Assembly: GCA_036898135.1 (NCBI GenBank)
Contig: CM072511.1
Coordinates: forward strand, 73,770,117-73,834,116
Direction of reading: 5' to 3'
Origin: Oncomelania hupensis
Taxonomy: Eukaryota > Mollusca > Gastropoda > Littorinimorpha > Pomatiopsidae
Length of the DNA: 64,000 nucleotides
Shown here: positions 20,646-31,900 of the stretch, in pieces
How the letters are laid out: each line of letters starts with the position of its first letter
Position numbering within the stretch: the first letter of the stretch is position 1
The notes under the pieces: generated by a model
Told to the model about the DNA's origin: nothing
What the model saw: only the letters and a program-made list of their open reading frames with translations
The model's database searches: none
Translations under genes and position numbers: made by a program

Positions 20646-23600
20646 TGACACAATCCACTAATTCCATACCGGATCGGTCGTCGCCCGGGCCGTCACGCGG
20701 CACAAGGACCGCGCCTTCCGTTGGCCACCAGGACGGAGGTGTTAAGTATGCTACTGATGGACAATATAGCAAGATCCGCACGAGAAACAACATCGTCATA
20801 GGAACCTGGAACGTCAGGACCCTAACTGCGGAAGGAAAATTAGAAGAACTGGCCCACGAGCTGGACCACTATCGATGGAACGTTCTAGGTATCAGCGAAC
20901 TGCGCTGGAAAGGCCTAGGTGAAACAACGACTGACAAAGGCCACAAGCTCTATTTCAGCGGTAGAGATGACAGGCACGAACACGGCGTTGGATTCTTGGT
21001 CCACAAGAACATTCTAGCCACTGTCATGGGTTGCCGCCCAGTCTCCAGTAGACTCATTACCATCCGTCTGAGAGCAACCCCTTTCAACATTACCATCATC
21101 CAGGCCTATGCCCCAACTTCAGACTATGAAGACAGCGAAGTGGAGGATTTTTATGAAAATATACAGGCGGTCCTTGACCAAGTGCCGAAGAAGGACATAG
21201 TCATAGTGCAAGGCGACTGGAATGCCAAGGTTGGCCAAGATGCGCACCGCAACTGGGGAGACACATGCGGACCCCACTGCAACAACGAGACAAATGACAG
21301 GGGTCTGAGGCTATTGGAGTTTGCCAGATACAACAATCTGGTACTGGCAAACACGCTTGGTCTCCACAAAAAATCCAGACGATGGACATGGCACAGTCCC
21401 GGCGGGGAACATCATAACCAGATCGACTACATCATGGTCAAGAAACGCTTCAGATCAAGCATCAACATTGGCAGGACACGCACTTTTCCAGGAGCAGACA
21501 TTGGAAGTGACCACGATCTCGTGATGATGTCTTTCCGGCTCCATTTGAAGAGAGTAAATACAGCAAAGTGCACTAGGCTGAAGTTCGACCTGGACAAACT
21601 GCAAGACCCGGAGGTGGCAAAAATATTTCAGGCCACAATTGGAGGAAAATTTGCACCACTGCTTATTTTGGGGGCAGGCGAAGTAGATGTCAACACCATG
21701 ACCAATACCTTCAACTCAGCTGTAACAGATGCCGCCACTGAGATCCTTGGCAAGCACCGACCAAAGAAGAAGCCGTGGATCACACCTGAACTTTTGGATC
21801 TGTGTGATAAACGAAGAGAGTTAAAAAAGAAAAAGAACACCTCACAGGGAGCTGATGTCTACCGAAAAATCAACAATGACATCCGAAAAGGCATGCGCAC
21901 AGCAAAGGAGAACTGGATAGAAGATCAATGCCAGGAAATAGAGAACAATCTGAACAAGAACAACAGCAAGAAGGCCTACCAGACTGTGAAGCGGCTGACA
22001 AGTGTTAAACAGCCCAAAGTCTCCACTATCCAAAGCAAGTCTGGCATTTGCCTTACAGAAGAACAAGAAGTCTTGGACAGATGGACAGAGTACTGCTCTG
22101 ACCTTTACAACCATACACCAAATGGAGACCCATCAGTTCTAGCATGTCCCGAGAGCAGAGAAGAAGAAGAAATCCTCCCAATTCTCCGGGAAGAAGTTGA
22201 GGCAGCAGTGCAATCGCTGAAGAAAGGGAAGTCAGCGGGAGTGGACAACATACCAGCGGAACTGCTACAAGCAGGAGGAGAAGCGATGACTGATGCTCTC
22301 ACCACTATCTGTAACAAGATCTGGCAGAGTGGGGAATGGCCTACACCATGGACCCAGTCGCTTGTCATCACTCTTCCTAAAAAAGGTAACCTTCAGGAGT
22401 GTGAAAATTACCGCACCATCAGCCTCATCAGCCATCCCAGCAAGGTCCTCCTGAAAATAATACTCAACAGGTTGAAACCACAAGCTGAACAAATCATAGC
22501 TGAAGAACAAGCAGGATTCATGGCAGGGCGAAGTACCACTGAACAGATTTTCAACCTCAGAATAATCTGTGAGAAATACCTACAGCACCAACAACATCTA
22601 TATCATGTGTTCATAGACTTCAAGAAGGCATTTGACCGAGTCTGGCATGCAGCTCTATGGGCAACCATGAAAGTGTACAACATCAGCCCTAAAATCATAG
22701 AAGTCATCAAAAGCCTGTATGACAAGGCTACCAGTGCAGTCCTCCATAACAGCGTCATCGGGAACTGGTTCAGAACAACAATCGGTGTGCGTCAAGGATG
22801 CCTACTCTCTCCAACACTCTTCAACATCTTCCTAGAGCGCATCATGTCAGATGCTCTTGCAGATCACGAAGGCACAGTCAGCATAGGGGGCAGAGCAATC
22901 TCCAATCTTCGTTTTGCGGATGATATTGATGGATTGGCTGGAGAGGAACAAGAACTTGAACAGCTTGTACAGAGGCTTGACACCACCTCCAGAGCTTATG
23001 GAATGGAAATAAGTGCAGAGAAGACCAAAATGATGACCAACAACACCAATGGCATCAACACGGACATCAAAGTACAAGGCCAATCCCTCAACACAGTGCA
23101 CAGCTTCAAATATTTAGGAGCCATTGTGTCAGACAATGGGTCTCGACAGGAAGTCCTCTCCAGGATCGCACAAACAACTGCTGCCCTGACAAGGTTGAAG
23201 CCCATTTGGAAAGACAGAACCATCAGTCTACATTCCAAAGTAAGACTGCTGCGATCTCTGGTCATCTCCATCTTCCTATATGCTTGCGAAGCATGGACCC
23301 TCACAGCAGATCTCCAACGAAGAATACAAAGCATGGAGATGAGGTGCTACAGAAGACTTCTGTGCATTTCCTATACCCAACACATCACCAACGTTGAAGT
23401 CCGACAGACCATCACACAAGCCATTGGACAACACGATGACCTGCTCACAGTGGTGAAGAAACGGAAACTCCGATGGTATGGCCACGTCACCAGATCATCA
23501 GGCCTTGCAAAGACCATTCTGCAAGGCACAGTGCAAGGAGGTAGAAGAAGGGGGAGACCGAAAAAGAGGTGGGAGGACAACATTCGAGAATGGACTGGTT

Positions 23601-23710
23601 TGACACTGAGCGAAGCCATGAGGGCTGCTGAGGACAGAGAAAGATGGAGTATGCTGGTTAAGCGATCATCTGTGGTGCCCCTACGACCTTCGGGTTATGG
23701 GACAGGATAG
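20642..23710 (+). CDS. RTE endonuclease-reverse transcriptase (ORF2)
   Basis: 1022 codons from ATG 20642 (the open frame extends upstream to 20603, but only via non-ATG codons). The N-terminal AP-like endonuclease carries GTWNVRTL, SELRWKG, VIVQGDWNAKVGQ, NQIDYIM and GSDHDLV. The RT domain has IPAELLQAGGEA, LPKKGNLQECENYRTISLI, EEQAGFMAGRST, DFKKAFDRVWHA, GVRQGCLLSP and the catalytic FADDIDGLAG. The C-terminus has RKLRWYGHVTR and ends near 23710. The similarity to BovB/RTE proteins (often annotated as craniofacial development protein 2-like in animal genomes) is strong. It would nick the target and prime reverse transcription in the nucleus. All catalytic motifs are present and there are no stops. 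Confidence 0.95.
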   Translation: MMTQSTNSIPDRSSPGPSRGTRTAPSVGHQDGGVKYATDGQYSKIRTRNNIVIGTWNVRTLTAEGKLEELAHELDHYRWNVLGISELRWKGLGETTTDKGHKLYFSGRDDRHEHGVGFLVHKNILATVMGCRPVSSRLITIRLRATPFNITIIQAYAPTSDYEDSEVEDFYENIQAVLDQVPKKDIVIVQGDWNAKVGQDAHRNWGDTCGPHCNNETNDRGLRLLEFARYNNLVLANTLGLHKKSRRWTWHSPGGEHHNQIDYIMVKKRFRSSINIGRTRTFPGADIGSDHDLVMMSFRLHLKRVNTAKCTRLKFDLDKLQDPEVAKIFQATIGGKFAPLLILGAGEVDVNTMTNTFNSAVTDAATEILGKHRPKKKPWITPELLDLCDKRRELKKKKNTSQGADVYRKINNDIRKGMRTAKENWIEDQCQEIENNLNKNNSKKAYQTVKRLTSVKQPKVSTIQSKSGICLTEEQEVLDRWTEYCSDLYNHTPNGDPSVLACPESREEEEILPILREEVEAAVQSLKKGKSAGVDNIPAELLQAGGEAMTDALTTICNKIWQSGEWPTPWTQSLVITLPKKGNLQECENYRTISLISHPSKVLLKIILNRLKPQAEQIIAEEQAGFMAGRSTTEQIFNLRIICEKYLQHQQHLYHVFIDFKKAFDRVWHAALWATMKVYNISPKIIEVIKSLYDKATSAVLHNSVIGNWFRTTIGVRQGCLLSPTLFNIFLERIMSDALADHEGTVSIGGRAISNLRFADDIDGLAGEEQELEQLVQRLDTTSRAYGMEISAEKTKMMTNNTNGINTDIKVQGQSLNTVHSFKYLGAIVSDNGSRQEVLSRIAQTTAALTRLKPIWKDRTISLHSKVRLLRSLVISIFLYACEAWTLTADLQRRIQSMEMRCYRRLLCISYTQHITNVEVRQTITQAIGQHDDLLTVVKKRKLRWYGHVTRSSGLAKTILQGTVQGGRRRGRPKKRWEDNIREWTGLTLSEAMRAAEDRERWSMLVKRSSVVPLRPSGYGTG

Positions 23711-23828
23711 GATAGGATAGGATTACATGGATATGTCACAAGAACAATGAAGATCCTTTGCTATTGAGTTTATTAGAATTTCCATACGTACTAGGCCGAA
23801 TTTAAATTTCTGTCGACACTAGAAGAGG

Positions 23829-24584
23829 GTGCCCTGTGCATGGGTTCGGGCACTAAATAGCATAGATCCAACGTTTCCCGGCTTGTAGTAAGAGGCGAAT
23901 AACAGGGGTGATGTCAGCACGGCAACACTGGGCGAAAGTCTTCTACACAGAAGTCACCGGCCAGGATGGAGGAACCTCATGTTACTACAGGTTCAACGAC
24001 CACATGCTCGGGGCCAAGGCTAGCCACACAGTATTCGTGGATATTGGCTGTGGTCAACAGCCTGGAGAGGATTGGGTCCTACCATGTCTTTCTTGCCCAA
24101 GACACACTGCATGATGAAAAGAACCATTAACTCCATACCGGATCGGTCGTCACCCCGGTCACCAGGACGGAGGTGATAAGTGTGCTACTGATGGACAACT
24201 TGGCAAGATCCGCACGAGAAACAACATCGTCATAGGAACCTGGAATGTCAGGACCCTAACTGCAGATGGTAAATTAGAAGAACTGGCCCACGAGCTTGAC
24301 CACTATCGATGGAACATTTTAGGTATCAGCGAACTGCGCTGGAAAGGCCTGGGTGAAACAAAGACCCACAAAGGCCACAAGCTTTATTTCAGCGGGACAG
24401 ATGACAGGCACGAACTCGGCGTTGGATTCTTGGTCCACAAGAACATCATAGCCACTGTCATGGATTGCCGCCCAGTCTCCAGTAGATTCAATCAGGACAG
24501 AGAAAGATGGAGTACGCTGGTTAAACGATCATCTGTGGTGCCCCTACAACCTCCGAGTTACGGGATAGGATAGTACAGGATAGG
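23829..24584 (+). mobile_element. Internally deleted RTE derivative with 11-bp TSD
   Basis: It contains the RTE 5' leader, ORF1 and the start of ORF2 (to CRPVSSRF), then jumps near 24490 to the last ~22 codons (QDRERWSTLVKRSSVV) and the GGATA tail. It is flanked by perfect ACTAGAAGAGG repeats (23818-23828 and 24585-24595). About 2.6 kb is missing. There are no GT..AG bases at the junction, so it is not a simple spliced copy. The flanking duplication shows it integrated as a unit or was deleted in place afterwards. Confidence 0.88.
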
Positions 24585-24595
24585 ACTAGAAGAGG

Positions 24596-25314
24596 CTAGT
24601 GTATTGGAATCCCCATTCATTCTAACACGAACGGGAATCCAGTGTGTAATGCCCATGGGAATTTCAAACATTATACGCAGTGCGCTAATACAAACTGAGG
24701 TAAATTATTGTTAAATTCTTCATTAAGCGATATAATTTTCAAAGTTCGGTGTGAATAATAATGGAATTGAAAGAATGCTGAGAAAAAACATAAATATATT
24801 GTGTTTACCCGTCCAAATATTTGGGTTCCAGAATCTTTAGCCTGCAAAACATTTTTAAACTGTAGTTTGGCAAATATAGTTTATTTTTCTATAAAACAAT
24901 GTTACTGAGGGCAACAAAAAGGACTGTAGTTAAAATCACAGAGTCTGCACTAAACACCGGATTTCCATTCGTCCTAGGATAAATGGGGATTCCAAATGTA
25001 CGCTAGATTTTCTTCAGCGTTTACTGGAATTCCAATATATATTATGACGTTTTGGAATTTTAACAAACACTATGTGGAATCCGAATCTCACTGGATTCCG
25101 ACTCTTCCTGTGACAAATAAAGTTATTATCTGGTAGACAATACTACAAAAAATAAAGGGCAGAGTCATTTAAATAAACTCAAAAAGTGATTTAATTGAAA
25201 AAGTCGTATTCGCTGTCATAAAAAAGTTTTTTTTAATAATAATAAATCAAACAAGTGCGGGTACAGATTCACATTGACATACAAACACAAACACACATAC
25301 AAACACGTACTTCT
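24596..25314. other. Unassigned DNA with diverged internal repeats
   Basis: Several ATTGGAATCC/GGAATTCC-like phrases recur (24605, 24960-25095), suggesting a worn short repeat, but I see no ORF or element boundaries. Confidence 0.35.
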
Positions 25315-25331
25315 TCTTCTTCTTCTTCTTC

Positions 25332-25419
<88 letters not shown>

Positions 25420-25491
25420 AATTTTCATCATTGTCATCATCATCATCCTAATCATCATCATCATAATCATCATCCTAATCATCATCATCAT

Positions 25492-25526
<35 letters not shown>

Positions 25527-25530
25527 CCAT
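25315..25530. repeat. (CTT)n-(ATT)n-(ATC)n compound microsatellite
   Basis: CTT at 25311-25332, ATT to about 25418, then ATC/AATC-rich sequence to 25530. The Ile-rich and Met-rich ORFs here on both strands are artefacts. Confidence 0.95.
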
Positions 25531-26540
25531 TTACTGATTTAGTCAACACATCAAATGAAGTTCCCATTTTGGTATAGGAATGTTTAAGTTTTTAGAGATT
25601 GATTTAGGAATTATAGTCAACTTTTGCAAAAAGGCACTCGTATGTGTTGCTATCGTTTGTATATAATCGATATTTTGCGCTCTTTTTGGAAAATGTAAAT
25701 GAGATCTTACTTTCAGTTCTGCACCTCATTTTCTCCATTCATTTAAAAGTAATACTCCAGCTGCATTATAGGCATCATCTGTTTTCGTGTGAATTTGGAA
25801 TACCCATAGCTATTTTAATTGCTTTACTCTCCATACTTTGAAGTACTTTCGATAAATATTTGGGGATAGAAAAATATACCTCTTGTCCGTATGTTAATTT
25901 AGACCTGACAAGCATACACACAACATAAATCAGATTTTTTGTATCATGTTCCCATTTATGAAAACTTATAATTTTCAGTACATTCAGACTTTTAATAGCT
26001 TTTTGCAACAAGTAACGCACGTGGTTTTTCCAAATTAAATTAGATGTAAAATATACCTCGATGTATTTTATATCATTTATATCTTGCAGCTCTTTAATAC
26101 CAATACAAAAATTTTGGCAAAAGTTTGGTCACGGTCCCTTTATTAATATTTGTTCACATTTGCTTTTTCTTTTGAAAATTCAAGTCCATTATTCTTCATA
26201 TACAAATCAATATTGTTCAATTCATTCTGATATATTTTTGTATATGTTTTATTTCATAGAAGGAAGTTATTCTTTTTACAGTCACATTCATCCATATTGC
26301 AATATAATCTGCATATTGAACTAGGTTAATTTTATTACTTACATGTTGAGGCAAGTCATATAATAAAATATTAAATAGTAAAGGTGAAATTGTTGATCCT
26401 TGTGGTATATCCGTGTTAGTATTATATGAGGAAGAATAAGAGTTACCTACTTTGGCTATTAATTTTCTTCCATGTAAAAAGACTTTAAGATATTAAAAAT
26501 ATTTTCAGAAAGCCCTACTACATTTTTTTTTAAATTTGTG

Positions 26541-28546
26541 TGTCACGCTACGCAGTTTGCAGTCGCGCGCCTATGTATATAGTTTAATCATCAGCCTGTA
26601 CATAGAGGTTAAAAGTTACGGTAGTCAAGGGGAGAGAATCAGAATAAATTAATTAAGTTTATAATTAATAAAAGTAGCGAATGATTTGCGCCCGTGCGGA
26701 ACGCACTATGTTAGAAAACAGCATAGTTGGCTATTTTGTTATTGAGAAGTTTGATTGCTGCCATGCGATATCCTATGTGTGAAATGCGTGCTCTAATCGC
26801 GAACGGTGTAGGGAATGAATTATAATTAAAACGAGTATATTCTAGAAGATTCTTAGCTAATCGTATAAAACCCCATGCACTGTATATTTTGGATAGGAGC
26901 AGTAACAGTTGCATATCGCTTTTGTAGCCCGAGTCAACAGATCCGAGTTGGGTCAAGGTGCCAGTTAGTGACTTTGTCTGTGGGTCGTACAGATCAGACC
27001 GTCAACGAAAAAGAGCCTATTGTCGGAAGAGGAGGACTGTTTTGGGAACACTTTGGAAGTGTTTGTTTAACTGGAACTTTTCTAAGCTGTTTAGAATACC
27101 TACTGTGTATTCTCGGTGAAATCTGAGTTATCTACGTATAACGTCGGGTGACCTGTGACTCCGTCTAGGACCTCTTCTGCCTGTTTTATCACCTTGCCTA
27201 ACCGTCTGTGCCTGTGTGTCTGTCCCGTCATTTTGTGTGTCTTTGTCAACAGGCCGGAGGATCCACTGGTAGCCGTGAGTTGTTTACCTCAATTTCTCAG
27301 TTGGCCATAGCGTTCGGGGGTTTGGGTTATGCATGCAGTGTGAATGGTTAGTTAATTATGTTTTCTTAAATTCTATTTTATGTTTCATATTGGTCGCTGC
27401 ATAAATACCTAGCAATAGAGAGAGAGAGAGAATTTTCTAAAATGTATTACAAATTAAATAATTATAAATTGATATAAAAGAATTCGCTGTTATGTAGCGA
27501 AGAGATGACAGGAAGGAGGTGATTGTGAATGTATATGTGCGATGACAGGGAGGATGAGTAAGGATGTTGAAAGGGAGACAACCATTCCGATAGCGGGATG
27601 CTTGTGCAGTATATTGTAATATAATTATTAATGGTTGCGTATTTTTGTATGTATTGTTGTAGATGTACCAAGACCAAAACCTTAGAGCAGATCATTGATG
27701 ATGTGCTGAAACCTCGCTGGTGTGAAGCTGGTGCGCCTCGGTCTATTACGCCGGTGTTCTGTGTGTCAACCTCGGTTGCGAAGGTTGTGGTATTCGCCCA
27801 AGGAACCTTATTTTGTTTATAAAGCACACACACGCACACTCCACCATACACAACAAATAACTATAACCATTGATAGACAATTGTGAGGAATAATAATTGT
27901 TTTACATGTGATAAATTATAAATTACAGCACATTGAAATATATTTAATCTGAATTGATTGATAAACGTTGAGTAATATTACCTACTAGATTAAGTAGCCC
28001 TGTGATTGTATAGTTTTGTCTGGGGGAATTATTTCGCCAGACATTAATTAATTAACAATTTAGATTAGTTTCTTATAAATTCTATTTTGCATAAAGGATA
28101 AATTTTCTTATTCATTTTATATAATATAAAAGACTTGTTGTATCTATTTGAAATTTAAGTGGAACAAAGTTTGAATATTTATAAAGATTTAAAGCAGTTG
28201 CTTACTGTATATTTACCTTGTTGTCAGTAAGCTGTTCCAGACATAATTATTATAAATTTCTTGTACATTTGTAGTTAGTCATTTTCCATTTTGATTTAAT
28301 TATCATTATTATTTTGAGCGAATTGTTTACGTATTAGTTTGGGGTTTTATTAGTGGGATTGAGGGTTGGTTGGTTGGGAAGTGGGATAAAGGGAGTTAAT
28401 TTTTAGTGCGAATGAGTGTGTGAAATAAAGAAATTGTCTTGTTACTTCTGGTTTTGTCTTTTAGAGTTTATTTAGGTGTTGGGTTTTTTTTCTCGTGTGA
28501 AAGAGCACACATGTCGAACCACTGTTGAGGCAGTTGGGACGTGACA
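26541..28546 (+). repeat. 5' LTR of element B (2.0 kb)
   Basis: An unusually long LTR. It has AATAAA at 28424-28429 near its 3' part. ORFs inside it (for example 27462-27851 minus) are duplicated in the other LTR and show no domain. Confidence 0.95.
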
Positions 28547-28549
28547 TTT

Positions 28550-28567
28550 TGGTGGCAGCGGTGGGAT
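28550..28567 (+). promoter_or_regulatory. Primer-binding site of element B (tRNA-Leu type)
   Basis: TGGTGGCAGCGGTGGGAT, three bases after the 5' LTR. It is complementary to a 3' end of the form ..CCCACCGCTGCCACCA, which matches a leucine tRNA acceptor/T arm as I know it from animals. Confidence 0.8.
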
Positions 28568-28925
28568 AGATCTAGGATAGGTTAGGGGGAAGTAGTTAGG
28601 GTAGATTTATTTTTTTGATTGTTTAGATACCAGAAGTCAGTGTTTGTTTCTTTGTCGTCTTGTGTGTCGGATGAGTGGCCAGTGGGTGGTTGGTCGGGAG
28701 TGAGGTTGCGCTGCGCAAAAGGGTTCACACCCCGAGCGTGTGTGCACAAACGGGGGGTTGAGGTAAGCAACTTTGTCGTCGAGGCCTAGACGATAAGGGA
28801 CTTCTCCGGCTCCTGTTACCGTTTACTTGTCATTTGTTCGACTGTTTGTATATGTGTTAATCGTTATTTGTTTCATTTGTTATTCACCCATTTTTTTCCA
28901 TTTTTCATTCTTAGTCCGCGACTGT

Positions 28926-31900
28926 ATGCTGATGAGGGCTGTGACTCGGAGAGCAGCTGAGCAGGCGCGAGCGATGGACCAGTACACGGAGGCCGACGCA
29001 GCAGCTTCGCGTCAGGCACCGATGGACGAGGAAACCACAGTGAGTACGCCTTTCGCTCATAGTACTCGCATGGCAGCTGATCTTACTCCTACTGCAGTTA
29101 AGGCCGGTGCAGGAAAAAGTAGCGTTGGCATGGAGGTATACCTTAGATACAAGGAGCTAGGCGCTAGCATGGGGTTGAAGGGTGCAGGTCTAGCCAGTTT
29201 TGTAGTAGACGGGGCGAAGAGGGAGCAGGAGGCTGCTAGATTGGCGGAGGAGTCTGCTAGATTGGCGGAGGAGTCTGCTAGGTTGGCGAGAGAGATGGAA
29301 TTAGAGCGAAGGGACAGAGCTAAAGAAACAGCTAGGCTTGAGAGAAAGATGGAACGAGAAGAGAAGAGAAGAGCAGAAGAGTTAGCCCTGATGGAAAGAA
29401 GGCTAGAGCAAGAGCGTAAAGATAGAGAACAAGAGCGCAAAGATAAAGCTAGAGAACTAAAGCTCTTAGAAAAGAAAATAGACTCCGAACGGGGAAACGT
29501 TGAGTTGCGTTTGCAAGAGGAGCGTGCAGCTAGAGAGCAGGCTCGGGAAGATGACAGAGAAAGGCTTAGGGTGCAGTTAGAGCAAGAGAAAGAACTAGAA
29601 GCCCAACGTAGGAGGGATAGAATTCAGTCTGACAGCTACAAGATCAAGGTCCAACCATTTGATGGTAAAGAGGATATTGAGAGCTATCTTCAGCACTTTG
29701 AGCAAATAGCTAGAACTCAGAAATGGAAGGAAGAGACGTGGTCGGCTAGGTTGTCACCGTTGTTGTCAGGGGAGGCAAGAGAGACTTATCTGAAGTTAAC
29801 TCCAGAGCAGATAGTCGATTTCGAAGTGGTCAGGGGGGCTCTTCTGAAACGTTTTAGGAGAGATGCTGACTACTACCGCAAGCAGTTCAGGGGGAGTAGG
29901 AAAGAAGGCACAGAGACTTTTCCGCAGTACTTGAGTAGAGTACAGGTCTTAGTGAAGAGATGGTTTTCTTTGGCTAAGAAGGATATAGATGATGCGGGCG
30001 TAGTGCTTGATGTCTTTCTGACTGAACAGTTGTTGTCAGTGATGAACCCTGAGTTAGAGCTGTTTGTGAGGGAGAGGCAGCCTGAGAACGGAGAGCAAGC
30101 AGCTGAGATTGCCCAGTTACATGTAGATGCGAAACGGACAGTGAGTAACAGACCAGTGTTCGGTAGCGTGCCATACAAGGGGGGTAATCGTGCTGTCAGT
30201 CAACCTGTAGGGGCAGCGAGGAGTGGTCCTAGTGGCAACAAGGGTGAAGAGGATAAGAGGAGGGAACCTAGTGGAGAGAAACGTCCTGTGAAGTGTTTCA
30301 GGTGCGGGAAGCTAGGTCACGTAGCGAAGGAGTGCCGTAGTCCGAAACAGTTGCTACGTATCACTGTCAGTCCGGATTCAGGACCGATTCACTCGGAAAT
30401 GACTAAGGCTAGTTTTAGTACCATTCAGCCGTACAACCCGTGGAGCATGGGAACAGTCAGGGGTCAGCCTGTGAAAATTCTGAGAGATACTGGTGCCGAG
30501 GTGGGGGCAGTAGCAGCCAAGTGGGTGCGTCCTGAGGATATGACAGGTAGAGAGATCGAGGTCATGTTCGCTGATCAGGTCAAGTCAGGGAAGTATCCTA
30601 CAGCGTACGTAGAAGTAGACTCAGCTTTTGTGAAGGGTACAGTAGAATTGATCGTCATCGAGCAAGTTGTACCTGATGTCATTCTTGGCAACTGGGTTAC
30701 CTTCAAGGGAGGCTACCGAAGTCCAGTGGCTGTGGATGGATTAGAGTGTGCGATAGCCGCCGTTCAGACCAGGGCACAGGCCAAGGCAGAAGGGAAGCAG
30801 GAGAAAGCACTGCCGATTCCGAAGCCATTCCAACTCGATGTGACGCCCGATCAGTTGGCCAAGTTGCAGGAAGAAGATCCCACTTTAGCTAGAGCTAGAG
30901 AGTGCGAGAAGCAAGGGACGAAACTCAAGTCAGGCAAAGCGATGGTTAGCTTCTCCAAAAAGAAGGGTATTTTGTATAGAGTGCACCATCAGGGAGAAGA
31001 AGAGCTAACACAGCTAGTCGTGCCTAGCAAGCTTAGAGGAGAGGTGATGCGCCTGGCGCACGACCCTCCGATGGCCGGACACTTAGGTGGAAAGAGGACA
31101 CGTGAGAGGATATGGGGGGTGTTCTATTGGCCAGGAATGTGCGGGGATGTTAGGCGATTCTGCGAATCATGCCCCGAATGCCAGAAAACAGTTCCTAGGG
31201 GTAGGGTAGCAAAAGTTCCGCTGCAGAAACTGCCTCTAGTTGATGAACCGTTTCAGAGAGTTGCAGTCGATGTTGTGGGGCCTATAAAACCTTTGCGTCA
31301 TTCGAAGGTAGAAACTATCAGGGCAGAGATTGGGATGATGTTAATCATGGGAGCGATCGAGCGGGCAGTTCCACCAGTCAGTTCGCCGATCGTGGCAGTA
31401 AAGAAGAAGGACGAAGCAGTCAGATTTCGATTTGGTGGTAGGAAGCGTTTCAGGCGCAAGCTTGAGTATTTGGGACACATTGTGGGGGAAGGCAAAGTGC
31501 AGCCGGAACAAGGAAAGATGGACAAGATCCAGAATGCACCACGTCCTACTACCAAGAAACAGGTCAGGTCATTCCTTGGATTAGCAGGATATTATCGGAA
31601 GTTTGTGCCGAATTTTGCTGCGATAGCGGTGCCGCTGACCGACTTAACCAAGGGAGGCAAATCAGGTCCCGTACAGTGGTCCGAGGCTTGTGAAGTAGCG
31701 TTCCAGACGCTCAAAAACCGCATATGCTCCAAACCTGTATGCTGTATGCCAGACATGGAAAAACCATTAGTGCTACAGACTGACGCATCAGAGATTGGAA
31801 TAGGGGCGATTCTGTGCCAGGACCAAGGTTTGGGCTTACAACCAATCACATGTGCCAGCAAGAAGCTAAACCAGGCAGAGAGGAACTATTCCACCATAGA

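Larger units (their letters stand above)
20368..23718 (+). mobile_element. Full-length intact RTE LINE with 12-bp TSD
   Basis: A 3.35-kb element from the 5' TGCTCTGTGGGTTCGG to a (GGATA)n 3' tail. AGGATTACATGG precedes it (20356-20367) and follows the tail (23719-23730), a perfect 12-bp target-site duplication. It holds a short ORF1 and an uninterrupted ORF2 with endonuclease and RT. At least ten other partial copies lie in this window; this is the only one without a disabling lesion that I can see. Confidence 0.95.

Noticed and set aside
27462..27851. 129-codon ORF on the minus strand, duplicated at 33102-33491
   Set aside because: Lies in the LTRs of element B, so its duplication is explained; no domain and no start context.
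28827..28925. Hydrophobic N-terminal extension of the element B polyprotein
   Set aside because: It begins at TTG, not ATG; the hydrophobic residues come from a T-rich leader.
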